Of a stretch of 8,281 bases of DNA, positions 1 to 5,806 are shown one piece after another. The stretch lies in contig USLO01000073.1 in assembly GCA_900555515.1 (NCBI GenBank), positions 1 to 8,281 of the forward strand. Direction: 5' to 3'. The translations under genes and the position numbers were made by a program. The DNA comes from an uncultured Collinsella sp. (GTDB lineage: Bacteria; Actinomycetota; Coriobacteriia; Coriobacteriales; Coriobacteriaceae). Numbering within the stretch: position 1 is the stretch's first letter; the number at the start of each line of letters is the position of its first letter. The notes under the pieces were generated by a model. That model saw only the letters and a program-made list of their open reading frames with translations. It was not told the DNA's origin and searched no databases.

Positions 1-796
<796 letters not shown>

Positions 797-870
797 AAAT
801 ATTTGGGCTTCGAGCCCGTCCGGTCCTCTCAGTTCATCGCTGATCGGTTCCGTTCGATTCATATGGTTCT

Positions 871-876
871 AGTATA
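871..876 (-). promoter_or_regulatory. candidate -10 box for the 16S operon (TATACT)
   Basis: TATACT on the minus strand lies 75 bases upstream of the predicted mature 16S 5' end, a sensible distance for an rRNA promoter. At 16-18 bases further upstream the sequence is GC-rich hairpin arm (about 892-900) with no TTGACA-like hexamer. It is therefore either a promoter depending on other contacts, or a chance match. Confidence 0.35.
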
Positions 877-894
877 GGAAAAGGAATTTCTCGG

Positions 895-912
895 GGCCGC
901 CTCTCGGCGGCC
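895..912 (-). other. perfect GC-rich stem-loop with GAGA loop upstream of 16S
   Basis: On the minus strand GGCCGCC-GAGA-GGCGGCC forms a perfect 7-bp stem closed by a GNRA-type tetraloop. The sequence after it is AT-richer but mixed (CCGAGAAATTCC), not a clean U-run. It could be a terminator-like element for upstream transcription or an RNA structure in the rRNA leader, depending on where transcription starts. Confidence 0.5.
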
Positions 913-964
913 TTGCGAAAAACAAATCCAAGTTAGACCATTTCAAATGGTTCGATGTCTGCCC

Positions 965-992
965 GGATGCGACACATCTGGTGTGTCCATCC
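965..992. repeat. 11-bp imperfect inverted repeat upstream of 16S
   Basis: The plus strand reads GGATG-c-GACACA-tctgg-TGTGTC-CATCC: 11 paired positions with one bulged base and a 5-base loop. No U-run follows on either strand, so it is not a typical intrinsic terminator. A smaller perfect palindrome, ACCATTTCAAATGGT, lies at 937-951. Both sit in the presumed rRNA control region. Confidence 0.5.
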
Positions 993-1201
993 TCGCAGTA
1001 TCCGGTTCTCAAGGTGCACGCCCCGCGGCTGATCCGGTTCGACCGGGCCGCGCGGCAAGGAGATATATTGCCAGACCGGAGGGGCGCCGTGGGCGGGAAT
1101 CTGGGCGTACACATTTCCTACACATCTTGTGATCCGACTAACGTTTGCCAGCCGTCAACTACCGCTCGCCGAGCATCTCTTTATATAAGGCAGTCTCATG
1201 G

Positions 1202-2602
1202 TTAAAGCGGATACGTCCCCCTAGCTAAAGCACAGCCAGCATCGAGCAACTCATCACGTTCTTCCACCGAGAACCCCTCGGCGTAGACGCGCACCACTGG
1301 TTCGGTCCCGCTAGGACGGACCAGCAGCCACGTGTCATCCTCGAATGACAGACGCAAGCCGTCCATATGACTAACGTTTTGCGGCACCTTGCCACAAATC
1401 GACTTGGGGTTTACGCCCGGCAGCAGGGTTCGTAACGTTTCGGCATCTTCGGCCTCAAGGCGCAAATCGCGTCGACCGTAACTCGTCTTACCAAAACTGT
1501 CCTCGAGTTGGTCGACCAGAACGCCCAAAGGCGCGTCCGTCTTTGCCATAAGCTCACACAGAATCAGACAGGCGAGGATTCCATCGCGCTCGGGCATATG
1601 CGCGGCGATGCCGATGCCACCGGCTTCTTCGCCGCCTATGAGGACGCCGCCCTTCTTCATCTCCGCCGCTATATATTTGAAACCGACTGGTTTGACGGTC
1701 ACGCGGCAGCCAAGCGCCTCGGCAATGCGACGTACGAGCGTCGAGCATGAAAGATTGACGACGACGCGCCCCTCCAAATTACGAAATTGAACCAAGTCGC
1801 CCAAAACGAGCGCCATGATCTGATGCGGATGTATATATCTGCCGCGCTCGTCAACCGCGCCGATACGGTCGGCGTCGCCGTCGGTCACCAGGCCAGCGCA
1901 AGCTCCGTCCTCGACAACCGTGCGCTCGCAAGCGTCCACCCAAGGCTCAACGGGGTCGGGGCAGATATCTTCTTGGTCAGACGCCTGCCCGGCGTGAATC
2001 TCGTGCACCTCAACGCCAAGCTCGCGCAGCAAGTCGGCTAGATAGCCCTGGGCTGCGCCGCCCATGGGATCGACAACCACGCGCAGGTGCGCGGCGCGGA
2101 TGGCTTCGGCATCGACAAACGATGCCACCGCCTGCATATAGTCAGGAATGATATCCGCGGTGCGATATTGCCCCTCGATCCCCATTGGCTCGGGAGCCAT
2201 AGTCTCTTCGAGCTCTTCGATGACATCCTGGTTGGCGGTCGAGCCGTCACCCATGCGAATCTTGAGGCACAGATAGCCCTGCGGATGATGGGACCCCGTC
2301 ACCATGAGCGCGCCGCACGCTTCACCGTCATAAGCCGCCGCCCACGTAAGGGCAGGGGTCGGGACAGGTCGCGAAGCGAGCACGGCGTCTAGCCCGTGCG
2401 CTGCTAGCACACCCGCCGCAAGCTCAGCGAACTCGCGCGCCAGGGGCCGGGTGTCGAACCCTATATATACCGTTTTGCCCGGATTGGTCTTTTGCCACAA
2501 CTCGCCGACGGCATCGGCGATACGGGCAACGTTATCGGCAGTGAAGTCCTCATCGACGCGAGCGCGCCAACCGTCAGTTCCAAAATGAATTATCGCGCAC
2601 AC
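1202..2602 (-). CDS. alpha-D-phosphohexomutase (phosphoglucomutase/phosphomannomutase family)
   Basis: This 466-residue protein should interconvert hexose 1- and 6-phosphates in the cytoplasm, feeding glycan and glycogen synthesis. All four family signatures are visible: the N-terminal FGTDGWR (7-13), the active-serine loop TGSHHP (102-107, phosphoserine S104), the Mg-binding DGDADR (241-246), the sugar-specificity loop GGEEAGG (323-329) and the C-terminal phosphate-binding RPSGTEP (429-435). Two loops vary: SHHP for the usual SHNP, and GEEAGG where many relatives have GEESGG. Substrate preference (glucose or mannose) cannot be set from sequence alone. The GTG start is chosen because GAGGTG lies 7 bases upstream and the protein then begins just before the conserved FGTDGWR; an in-frame ATG at 2686 would add 28 unrelated residues. 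The gene lies upstream of, and in the same direction as, the rRNA operon, and is separated from the gene before it by a terminator, so it should have its own promoter. Its three Tyr-Ile pairs are all TAT ATA. Confidence 0.93.
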   Translation of the reverse strand: MCAIIHFGTDGWRARVDEDFTADNVARIADAVGELWQKTNPGKTVYIGFDTRPLAREFAELAAGVLAAHGLDAVLASRPVPTPALTWAAAYDGEACGALMVTGSHHPQGYLCLKIRMGDGSTANQDVIEELEETMAPEPMGIEGQYRTADIIPDYMQAVASFVDAEAIRAAHLRVVVDPMGGAAQGYLADLLRELGVEVHEIHAGQASDQEDICPDPVEPWVDACERTVVEDGACAGLVTDGDADRIGAVDERGRYIHPHQIMALVLGDLVQFRNLEGRVVVNLSCSTLVRRIAEALGCRVTVKPVGFKYIAAEMKKGGVLIGGEEAGGIGIAAHMPERDGILACLILCELMAKTDAPLGVLVDQLEDSFGKTSYGRRDLRLEAEDAETLRTLLPGVNPKSICGKVPQNVSHMDGLRLSFEDDTWLLVRPSGTEPVVRVYAEGFSVEERDELLDAGCALARGTYPL

Positions 2603-2609
2603 GCGCAGA

Positions 2610-2615
2610 CACCTC
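2610..2615 (-). promoter_or_regulatory. ribosome binding site setting the GTG start of the phosphohexomutase
   Basis: GAGGTG on the minus strand is 7 bases from the GTG at 2600-2602. No comparable site precedes the longer ATG start at 2686. Confidence 0.75.
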
Positions 2616-2641
2616 ACAGTGTTTGGATCATGGTACGCATG

Positions 2642-2718
2642 GGGTATACCCGCAACATGCACTCGGCAACCTGCCGGCACCAGCATTCACCATTTGGGCA
2701 AATGCTGCCGAGGACATG
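2642..2718 (-). promoter_or_regulatory. inverted-repeat-rich upstream region of the phosphohexomutase
   Basis: Between the terminator at 2727-2755 and the GTG start there are a palindrome GGGTATACCC (2642-2651), 7-bp arms CTCGGCA (2662-2668) and TGCCGAG (2706-2712), arms CAGCATT (2681-2687) and AATGCTG (2701-2707), and CATTTG-GG-CAAATG (2691-2704). The second and third pairs overlap and would be mutually exclusive. No strong promoter is seen: TTGCGG and CATGAT at 17-base spacing, or TTGCCG and TATACC at 15, are weak candidates on the minus strand. Confidence 0.4.
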
Positions 2719-2726
2719 CAAGCAAT

Positions 2727-2755
2727 AAAAAAACCGCCCCGTATGGAGCGGTTTT
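2727..2755 (-). terminator. intrinsic terminator after the homocysteine methyltransferase gene
   Basis: On the minus strand an 8-bp stem (AAAACCGC/GCGGTTTT, with two further inner pairs across a mismatch and a 4-base loop) runs straight into seven Ts (2733-2727). It begins 5 bases after the methyltransferase stop codon. The T-run on the opposite strand is only four bases, so it acts mainly leftward. Confidence 0.9.
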
Positions 2756-2760
2756 GCCCT

Positions 2761-3654
2761 TTATATATCGAGCGCCTCGGCCATCGCGGCCGTAGTGATT
2801 GCCGTGGTTCCACAGCAACTGCCCACCATTGCGGCACCGGCATGTCTCCATTCGATGCATGCGCGCGCGAAAGCTTCGGGGTTCTCGTGCCATACGGGGC
2901 CATCCTGAGTCTGGACCGGATCGCCTACGTTGGGACGCACCGTGACGGGAGTAGTCGCCGATGTAACCATCCTGGGCACCGCCGCGTTCGCGGCCGCAAG
3001 CGAACAGCAATTAACACCAACCGAGTTTGCGCCGTGTTTTTCGGCGTACAAAACGGCTGCCTCGATGTTGAGGCCATCGCCCAACAGGTCGCCTTTATCG
3101 TCAACGACAAAACTCACCAGAACAGGCATGCCATCGGCGGCATCTCGGGCGCCGGCAAGCATGGGCTGCAAATTACGGATAGACGTCACCGTCTCGATCA
3201 GCAGACCGTCAACGCCGGCATTGAGCAAGGCGTGCGCCTGTTCGCGCGCAATGCCTCGGATTTCACGATACTCGGCAGAGTCCTCGGCAAACCACTCAAT
3301 ACCGATCGGGCCCATCGAGCCTAGCAGCAGCTGAGGGTGCGCCTGGCGGGCATCGTCGACGGCCCCGCGATTGACCTCCGCCACGGACGGCGCAATCTGG
3401 TCGTGCTTGAGGGCATAGCTCGATGCCTGAAAGGTGTTGGTAATGAGCACCTGTGCGCCGGCGGCGACATACAAGCGATGGATACGAGAAACGGTCTGCG
3501 GCTCTGCCAGATTCCAAAACGCCGGTGGAATGTCGGCGGCATCGTACTCACTCAACAGAACACTGCCCATGGGACCCTGCGCCAACAAGGTCTCGCTCGA
3601 CAAGCGGCGCGTAAGTTCCTCGGCACCAAACCGGTTGTAATAACTCGTATCCAT
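2761..3654 (-). CDS. homocysteine S-methyltransferase (stand-alone, zinc-dependent)
   Basis: This 297-residue protein is a single homocysteine S-methyltransferase domain, expected to make methionine from homocysteine and a methyl donor in the cytoplasm. Family signs are AQGPMGS at 25-31 (matching the DGAMGT motif), GAQVLITNTF at 66-75, GVNC at 213-216, the VRPNVGDP loop (matching YPNAG) and GSCCGTT at 278-284. C216, C280 and C281 are the expected zinc ligands. There is no folate, cobalamin or reactivation domain, so it is not a full MetH. It resembles MmuM-type enzymes that use S-methylmethionine, but the donor is not determined. The gene follows the metalloregulator by 10 bases and is closed by a terminator, so the two form an operon. 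The Shine-Dalgarno is poor (GCGGGA before ATATATATG), suggesting translational coupling to the regulator. Confidence 0.9.
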   Translation of the reverse strand: MDTSYYNRFGAEELTRRLSSETLLAQGPMGSVLLSEYDAADIPPAFWNLAEPQTVSRIHRLYVAAGAQVLITNTFQASSYALKHDQIAPSVAEVNRGAVDDARQAHPQLLLGSMGPIGIEWFAEDSAEYREIRGIAREQAHALLNAGVDGLLIETVTSIRNLQPMLAGARDAADGMPVLVSFVVDDKGDLLGDGLNIEAAVLYAEKHGANSVGVNCCSLAAANAAVPRMVTSATTPVTVRPNVGDPVQTQDGPVWHENPEAFARACIEWRHAGAAMVGSCCGTTAITTAAMAEALDI

Positions 3655-3664
3655 ATATATCCCG

Positions 3665-4087
3665 CTATTCCTCGACGCTGATTCCCTGCTTTTCGAGATA
3701 GGCGAGCCAGCGGTTCATCGTGTCCTCGGAAAGCGCATGCTCCATCATGCAGGCCTCGGAATCGGCTCGCTCAAATTCGACACCGAGCTCCTGAACCAAA
3801 AACGTGCGGATGAGGCGATGACGGTACCAGATAGCCGTGCCAACCTCGCGGCCGCGATCGGTCAGGACTACCTTGCCGTAGTGCGATTGCTCGACAAGTT
3901 CGGATGCCTTGAGCGCCGAAACCGCTTTATTGACCGATGCCTTGGAGACGCCAAGGCGCTGCGCGATGTCGACCGATCGCACGCCGTTGGTTTCCCCCTC
4001 TTCGCTTTCAATGCGAACCATGCACTCCAAGTAGTCTTCGTTCGCCACCGTCAGATGTAGTTCGCGCGAGCTATTTGTCGTATCCAT
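3665..4087 (-). CDS. DtxR/MntR-family metal-dependent transcriptional regulator (short form)
   Basis: This 140-residue protein has a winged helix (about 37-76, recognition-helix region VSKASVNKAVSALKASELV) followed by a DtxR-type dimerization and metal-binding domain. It has no C-terminal SH3-like domain, like MntR and unlike DtxR/IdeR. Aligning by eye to B. subtilis MntR and C. diphtheriae DtxR gives metal-site residues D18, E21, H90 (in YRH), C113, E116 and H117 (CMMEHALS). D18 matches MntR Asp8, whereas C113 matches DtxR Cys102 and not MntR Glu99. The metal could be Fe(II) or Mn(II). ATG at 4087 is preferred over ATG at 4108 because AAGGGA lies about 9 bases upstream and the predicted -10 (4119-4124) leaves a normal leader. 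It shares an operon with the homocysteine methyltransferase and probably regulates itself through the palindrome at 4142-4159. Confidence 0.88.
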   Translation of the reverse strand: MDTTNSSRELHLTVANEDYLECMVRIESEEGETNGVRSVDIAQRLGVSKASVNKAVSALKASELVEQSHYGKVVLTDRGREVGTAIWYRHRLIRTFLVQELGVEFERADSEACMMEHALSEDTMNRWLAYLEKQGISVEE

Positions 4088-4118
4088 GATCTTCCGTCCC
4101 TTCTGCATTCAATGGCTG

Positions 4119-4124
4119 ATTCTA
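4119..4124 (-). promoter_or_regulatory. predicted -10 box of the regulator-methyltransferase operon (TAGAAT)
   Basis: TAGAAT on the minus strand lies 31 bases upstream of the regulator ATG. The -35 position at 17-base spacing is 4142-4147, inside the 18-bp palindrome, and reads CATACC, a poor match to TTGACA. Confidence 0.55.
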
Positions 4125-4141
4125 CCCCATCCAAGCGTCGT

Positions 4142-4159
4142 GGTATGCCGTGGCATACC
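4142..4159. promoter_or_regulatory. perfect 18-bp palindrome, candidate shared operator
   Basis: GGTATGCC-GT-GGCATACC has two perfect 8-bp arms around a 2-base centre. It lies between the divergent regulator operon and pepT and covers the -35 positions of both predicted promoters. The neighbouring DtxR-type regulator is the obvious candidate protein. Size and symmetry suit a dimeric winged-helix repressor, though the sequence differs from the classical DtxR/IdeR box. Confidence 0.65.
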
Positions 4160-4163
4160 GTGC

Positions 4164-4169
4164 TAGAGT
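4164..4169 (+). promoter_or_regulatory. predicted extended -10 box of pepT (TGC-TAGAGT)
   Basis: TAGAGT preceded by TGC (4161-4163) gives an extended -10 promoter 38 bases upstream of the pepT ATG. The -35 position (about 4141-4146, TGGTAT) is poor and falls on the palindrome. Confidence 0.55.
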
Positions 4170-4207
4170 TCTTGTTGCACACGACGACCAAGATTGGAGC
4201 GGTCTTT

Positions 4208-5455
4208 ATGGAAAACACCACCACGAGCCCCGATGTCCTCGAACGCTTTTTGCGCTACGTCCAGATCAACACGCAGTCCGAGGATGCAAACTGCGACCAG
4301 GTACCCTCGAGCGCCGTTCAGTTTGACCTTGCCAACGTGCTGGCTGAAGAGCTGCGCGAGCTTGGTGCGGAAGATGCCCACGTGACCGAGCACGCCTATG
4401 TCTGCGCGCATATCCCCGCAAGTGCGGGCGCTGAGGACAAGCCCGCCCTGGGCCTGATCGCCCATCTCGACACCACCGAAGTTGCACCGGGCGCCGGCGT
4501 GAAGCCGCACATCGTACACTACGAAGGCGGCGACCTGGTCTGCGGCACGGTTGACGGTAAGCCCGTTGCCATGAGTACCGCCAAGCTTCCCGCCCTGAAT
4601 GACCTCGCGGGTGAGGACCTGGTCTGCAGCGATGGCACCACGCTGCTGGGCGCGGACGACAAGGCAGGCGTCGCCGAGATCATGTCGCTTGTCGCGCGTA
4701 TCGCTCAGGACCCTTCTCTGCCCCATCCCGCACTCGGCATTTGCTTCTGCCCTGACGAGGAGATCGGCCACGGAGCCGAGCTGTTGGATATCGATACCTT
4801 TGGCTGCAAGTACGCCTACACGGTCGACGGTGGCCCCATCGGCGAGCTGGAGTGGGAGTGCTTTAACGCCGCCGAGGCGACCGTCCGCTTTGAGGGCCAG
4901 TCCATCCACCCGGGCGACGCTAAGGGCCGTATGGTCAACGCAGGCAATCTGTTCTGTGACTTCAACGCGTTGCTCCCCTACGTGCAGCGCCCGGAGTATA
5001 CGGAAGGCTACGAGGGCTTTTATCACCTTGAGGGTGTATCTGCGACCGTCGATCACGCCACAGCGCGCTATATCGTCCGCGACCATGACGCCGCCAAGTT
5101 CCAGCAGAAACTCGACCTTGTTGATGCCGCTGCCTCGATGCTCAACCAGCGTCTGGGTGAGGAGCGCGTGACGGTCGAGATTAAGCAGCAGTATCGAAAT
5201 ATGGCCGAGATCGTTCGTGACTATCCCGAGCTTATTGATGTTGCCAAGGAAGCCTACCTTGCCTGCGGCGTTGAGCCCCAAGTGCTGCCAATTCGTGGCG
5301 GCACCGACGGCGCCCAGCTGTCGTTCCGCGGTCTGCCCTGCCCCAACCTTTCCACCGGCGGCTATTGCTACCACGGCGTCAACGAGTTCGTCCCGGTCAG
5401 TTCGCTCGTCAAGATGACCGACGTCCTGCAGGAGCTCGTCGCCCGCTTTGCATAA
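4208..5455 (+). CDS. pepT: peptidase T (tripeptide aminopeptidase, M20B)
   Basis: This 415-residue cytoplasmic two-zinc aminopeptidase removes N-terminal residues from tripeptides. Metal and catalytic residues of the M20 family are in place: H86 in GLIAHLDTT, bridging D150 in GADDKAG, E184 (general base) and E185 (ligand) in CPDEEIG, D207 in YTVDGG, and H389 in YCYHGVNEF. The peptidase T-type HPGDAKGRM and IRGGTDGAQLSF motifs are also present. Length agrees with the usual value of about 410. ATG at 4208 is chosen because GGAG lies 8 bases upstream and the N-terminus then fits the family; an in-frame ATG at 4112 would add 32 residues translated from the promoter and palindrome. The gene is single, transcribed divergently from the metalloregulator operon, and closed by a strong terminator. 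A 434-codon antisense open frame across it is a by-product of GC-rich codon use. Confidence 0.96.
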   Translation: MENTTTSPDVLERFLRYVQINTQSEDANCDQVPSSAVQFDLANVLAEELRELGAEDAHVTEHAYVCAHIPASAGAEDKPALGLIAHLDTTEVAPGAGVKPHIVHYEGGDLVCGTVDGKPVAMSTAKLPALNDLAGEDLVCSDGTTLLGADDKAGVAEIMSLVARIAQDPSLPHPALGICFCPDEEIGHGAELLDIDTFGCKYAYTVDGGPIGELEWECFNAAEATVRFEGQSIHPGDAKGRMVNAGNLFCDFNALLPYVQRPEYTEGYEGFYHLEGVSATVDHATARYIVRDHDAAKFQQKLDLVDAAASMLNQRLGEERVTVEIKQQYRNMAEIVRDYPELIDVAKEAYLACGVEPQVLPIRGGTDGAQLSFRGLPCPNLSTGGYCYHGVNEFVPVSSLVKMTDVLQELVARFA

Positions 5456-5481
5456 GCCTGGCTGCATAAGCCCAAAAGACG

Positions 5482-5520
5482 AATCGCCCCGTCCTCAACC
5501 GAGAACGGGGCGATTTTTTT
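5482..5520 (+). terminator. intrinsic terminator of pepT
   Basis: Perfect 11-bp arms AATCGCCCCGT (5482-5492) and ACGGGGCGATT (5505-5515) enclose a 12-base loop that can itself form CTC/GAG pairs. The stem runs into seven Ts (5514-5520). It starts 26 bases after the pepT stop codon. Confidence 0.95.
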
Positions 5521-5582
5521 GCTGCAACGAGAACAGGTTGACGCACGCCAGCCTCTTAACGCAAGGAGTGTCCCAAACTGCC

Positions 5583-5609
5583 GGCACAAAAGGAACGTCC
5601 CCAAGTGCC
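5583..5609. repeat. 27-bp inverted-repeat element (GGCAC ... GTGCC)
   Basis: Arms GGCAC (5583-5587) and GTGCC (5605-5609) enclose a core with GGAACGTCCCC. On the minus strand it contains GGGGACGTTCCTTTTGTGCC, which from memory matches a short repeat common in intergenic DNA of Coriobacteriia and some gut Firmicutes. Only one copy is present in this window, so the repeat status is from recall. Confidence 0.4.
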
Positions 5610-5640
5610 AAGTGGACTACCCAACTGCAAGTGACGACAT

Positions 5641-5663
5641 CGCTGGTTGAATCAACGTCAGCG
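5641..5663. repeat. near-perfect palindrome in the pepT-LCP intergene
   Basis: CGCTG-GTTGA-a-TCAAC-gt-CAGCG forms a 10-bp hairpin with a 1-base centre and a 2-base bulge. No T-run follows. It may belong to the same small repeat unit as 5583-5609. Confidence 0.45.
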
Positions 5664-5694
5664 AGCGACGTCCAGAGCGAACAAGTTGGCATGA

Positions 5695-5735
5695 AAAAGG
5701 CAGGGCATTGACCTTCTGGTCATGCCCTGCCTTTT
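5695..5735 (-). terminator. long bidirectional terminator downstream of the LCP gene
   Basis: Arms 5695-5713 and 5718-5735 pair over 18 bp with one bulged T and a TTCT loop. The stem is flanked by A-runs on the left and Ts on the right, so either strand reads a stem ending in T4-T5. It lies about 70 bases beyond the LCP stop, fits best as the end of the murA-LCP operon, and also blocks read-through from pepT. Confidence 0.8.
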
Positions 5736-5777
5736 GAATGACAAATTGTCGCTCTGGGCGGCGCGCAGCGTCGAGCC

Positions 5778-5805
5778 GTTACGCGGGCTGGTAAGCCCGC
5801 GTAAC
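5778..5805 (-). terminator. perfect 12-bp stem-loop abutting the LCP stop codon, no T-run
   Basis: GTTACGCGGGCT (5778-5789) and AGCCCGCGTAAC (5794-5805) pair perfectly around a 4-base loop, one base from the LCP TAG (5807-5809). No U-tract follows on the minus strand (CGGCTCGACG). It may be a U-less terminator of the type proposed for actinobacteria, or a 3' stabilizing structure before the true terminator at 5695-5735. Confidence 0.5.
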
Positions 5806-5806
5806 T

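Larger units (their letters stand above)
797..1201 (-). promoter_or_regulatory. rRNA operon upstream and leader region
   Basis: This 405-base gap between the phosphohexomutase stop and the 16S gene holds no convincing gene and no tRNA. It should contain the rRNA promoter(s) and leader. Visible on the minus strand are a TATACT -10-like hexamer at 871-876 (implying a leader of about 65-70 bases), a TTGACG -35-like hexamer at 1153-1158 with no good -10 partner, and four inverted repeats (794-817, 895-912, 937-951, 965-992). No obvious U-tract terminator for the upstream phosphohexomutase gene is seen, so read-through into the rRNA operon cannot be excluded. Assignment as the rRNA control region follows from position; the exact promoter is not resolved. 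Confidence 0.6.
5521..5690. other. non-coding convergent intergene between pepT and the LCP gene
   Basis: No ribosome-bound or family-like ORF is visible here. Short open frames on both strands show no recognisable protein family. The stretch holds two inverted-repeat elements (5583-5609 and 5641-5663) and looks like the site of a small non-autonomous or degraded repeat between two converging transcripts. Confidence 0.5.

Noticed and set aside
1026..1040. TTCGA flanked by CCGG arms, resembling a tRNA T-arm
   Set aside because: The arms are only 4 bp around a 5-base loop, and no acceptor, D or anticodon stems fit around it.
2603..2686. Longer N-terminus for the phosphohexomutase from ATG at 2686
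   Set aside because: The 28 extra residues do not resemble the family, and GAGGTG is placed for the GTG at 2602.
2623..3324. 233-codon plus-strand open frame over the methyltransferase and the phosphohexomutase upstream region
   Set aside because: It crosses a terminator and lies antisense to a clear homocysteine methyltransferase; its protein has no family features.
4112..4207. Longer N-terminus for pepT from ATG at 4112
   Set aside because: The added residues are translated from the -10 box and palindrome, and the good GGAG site fits the ATG at 4208.
4163..5467. 434-codon open frame on the minus strand antisense to pepT
   Set aside because: It mirrors the pepT coding frame in GC-rich codons, has no recognisable domain, and runs over the pepT promoter region at its far end. 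pepT has all its catalytic residues.
5495..5711. Small ORFs on both strands in the pepT-LCP intergene
   Set aside because: They run through terminator stems and inverted repeats, lack ribosome binding sites, and look like translated repeat DNA.
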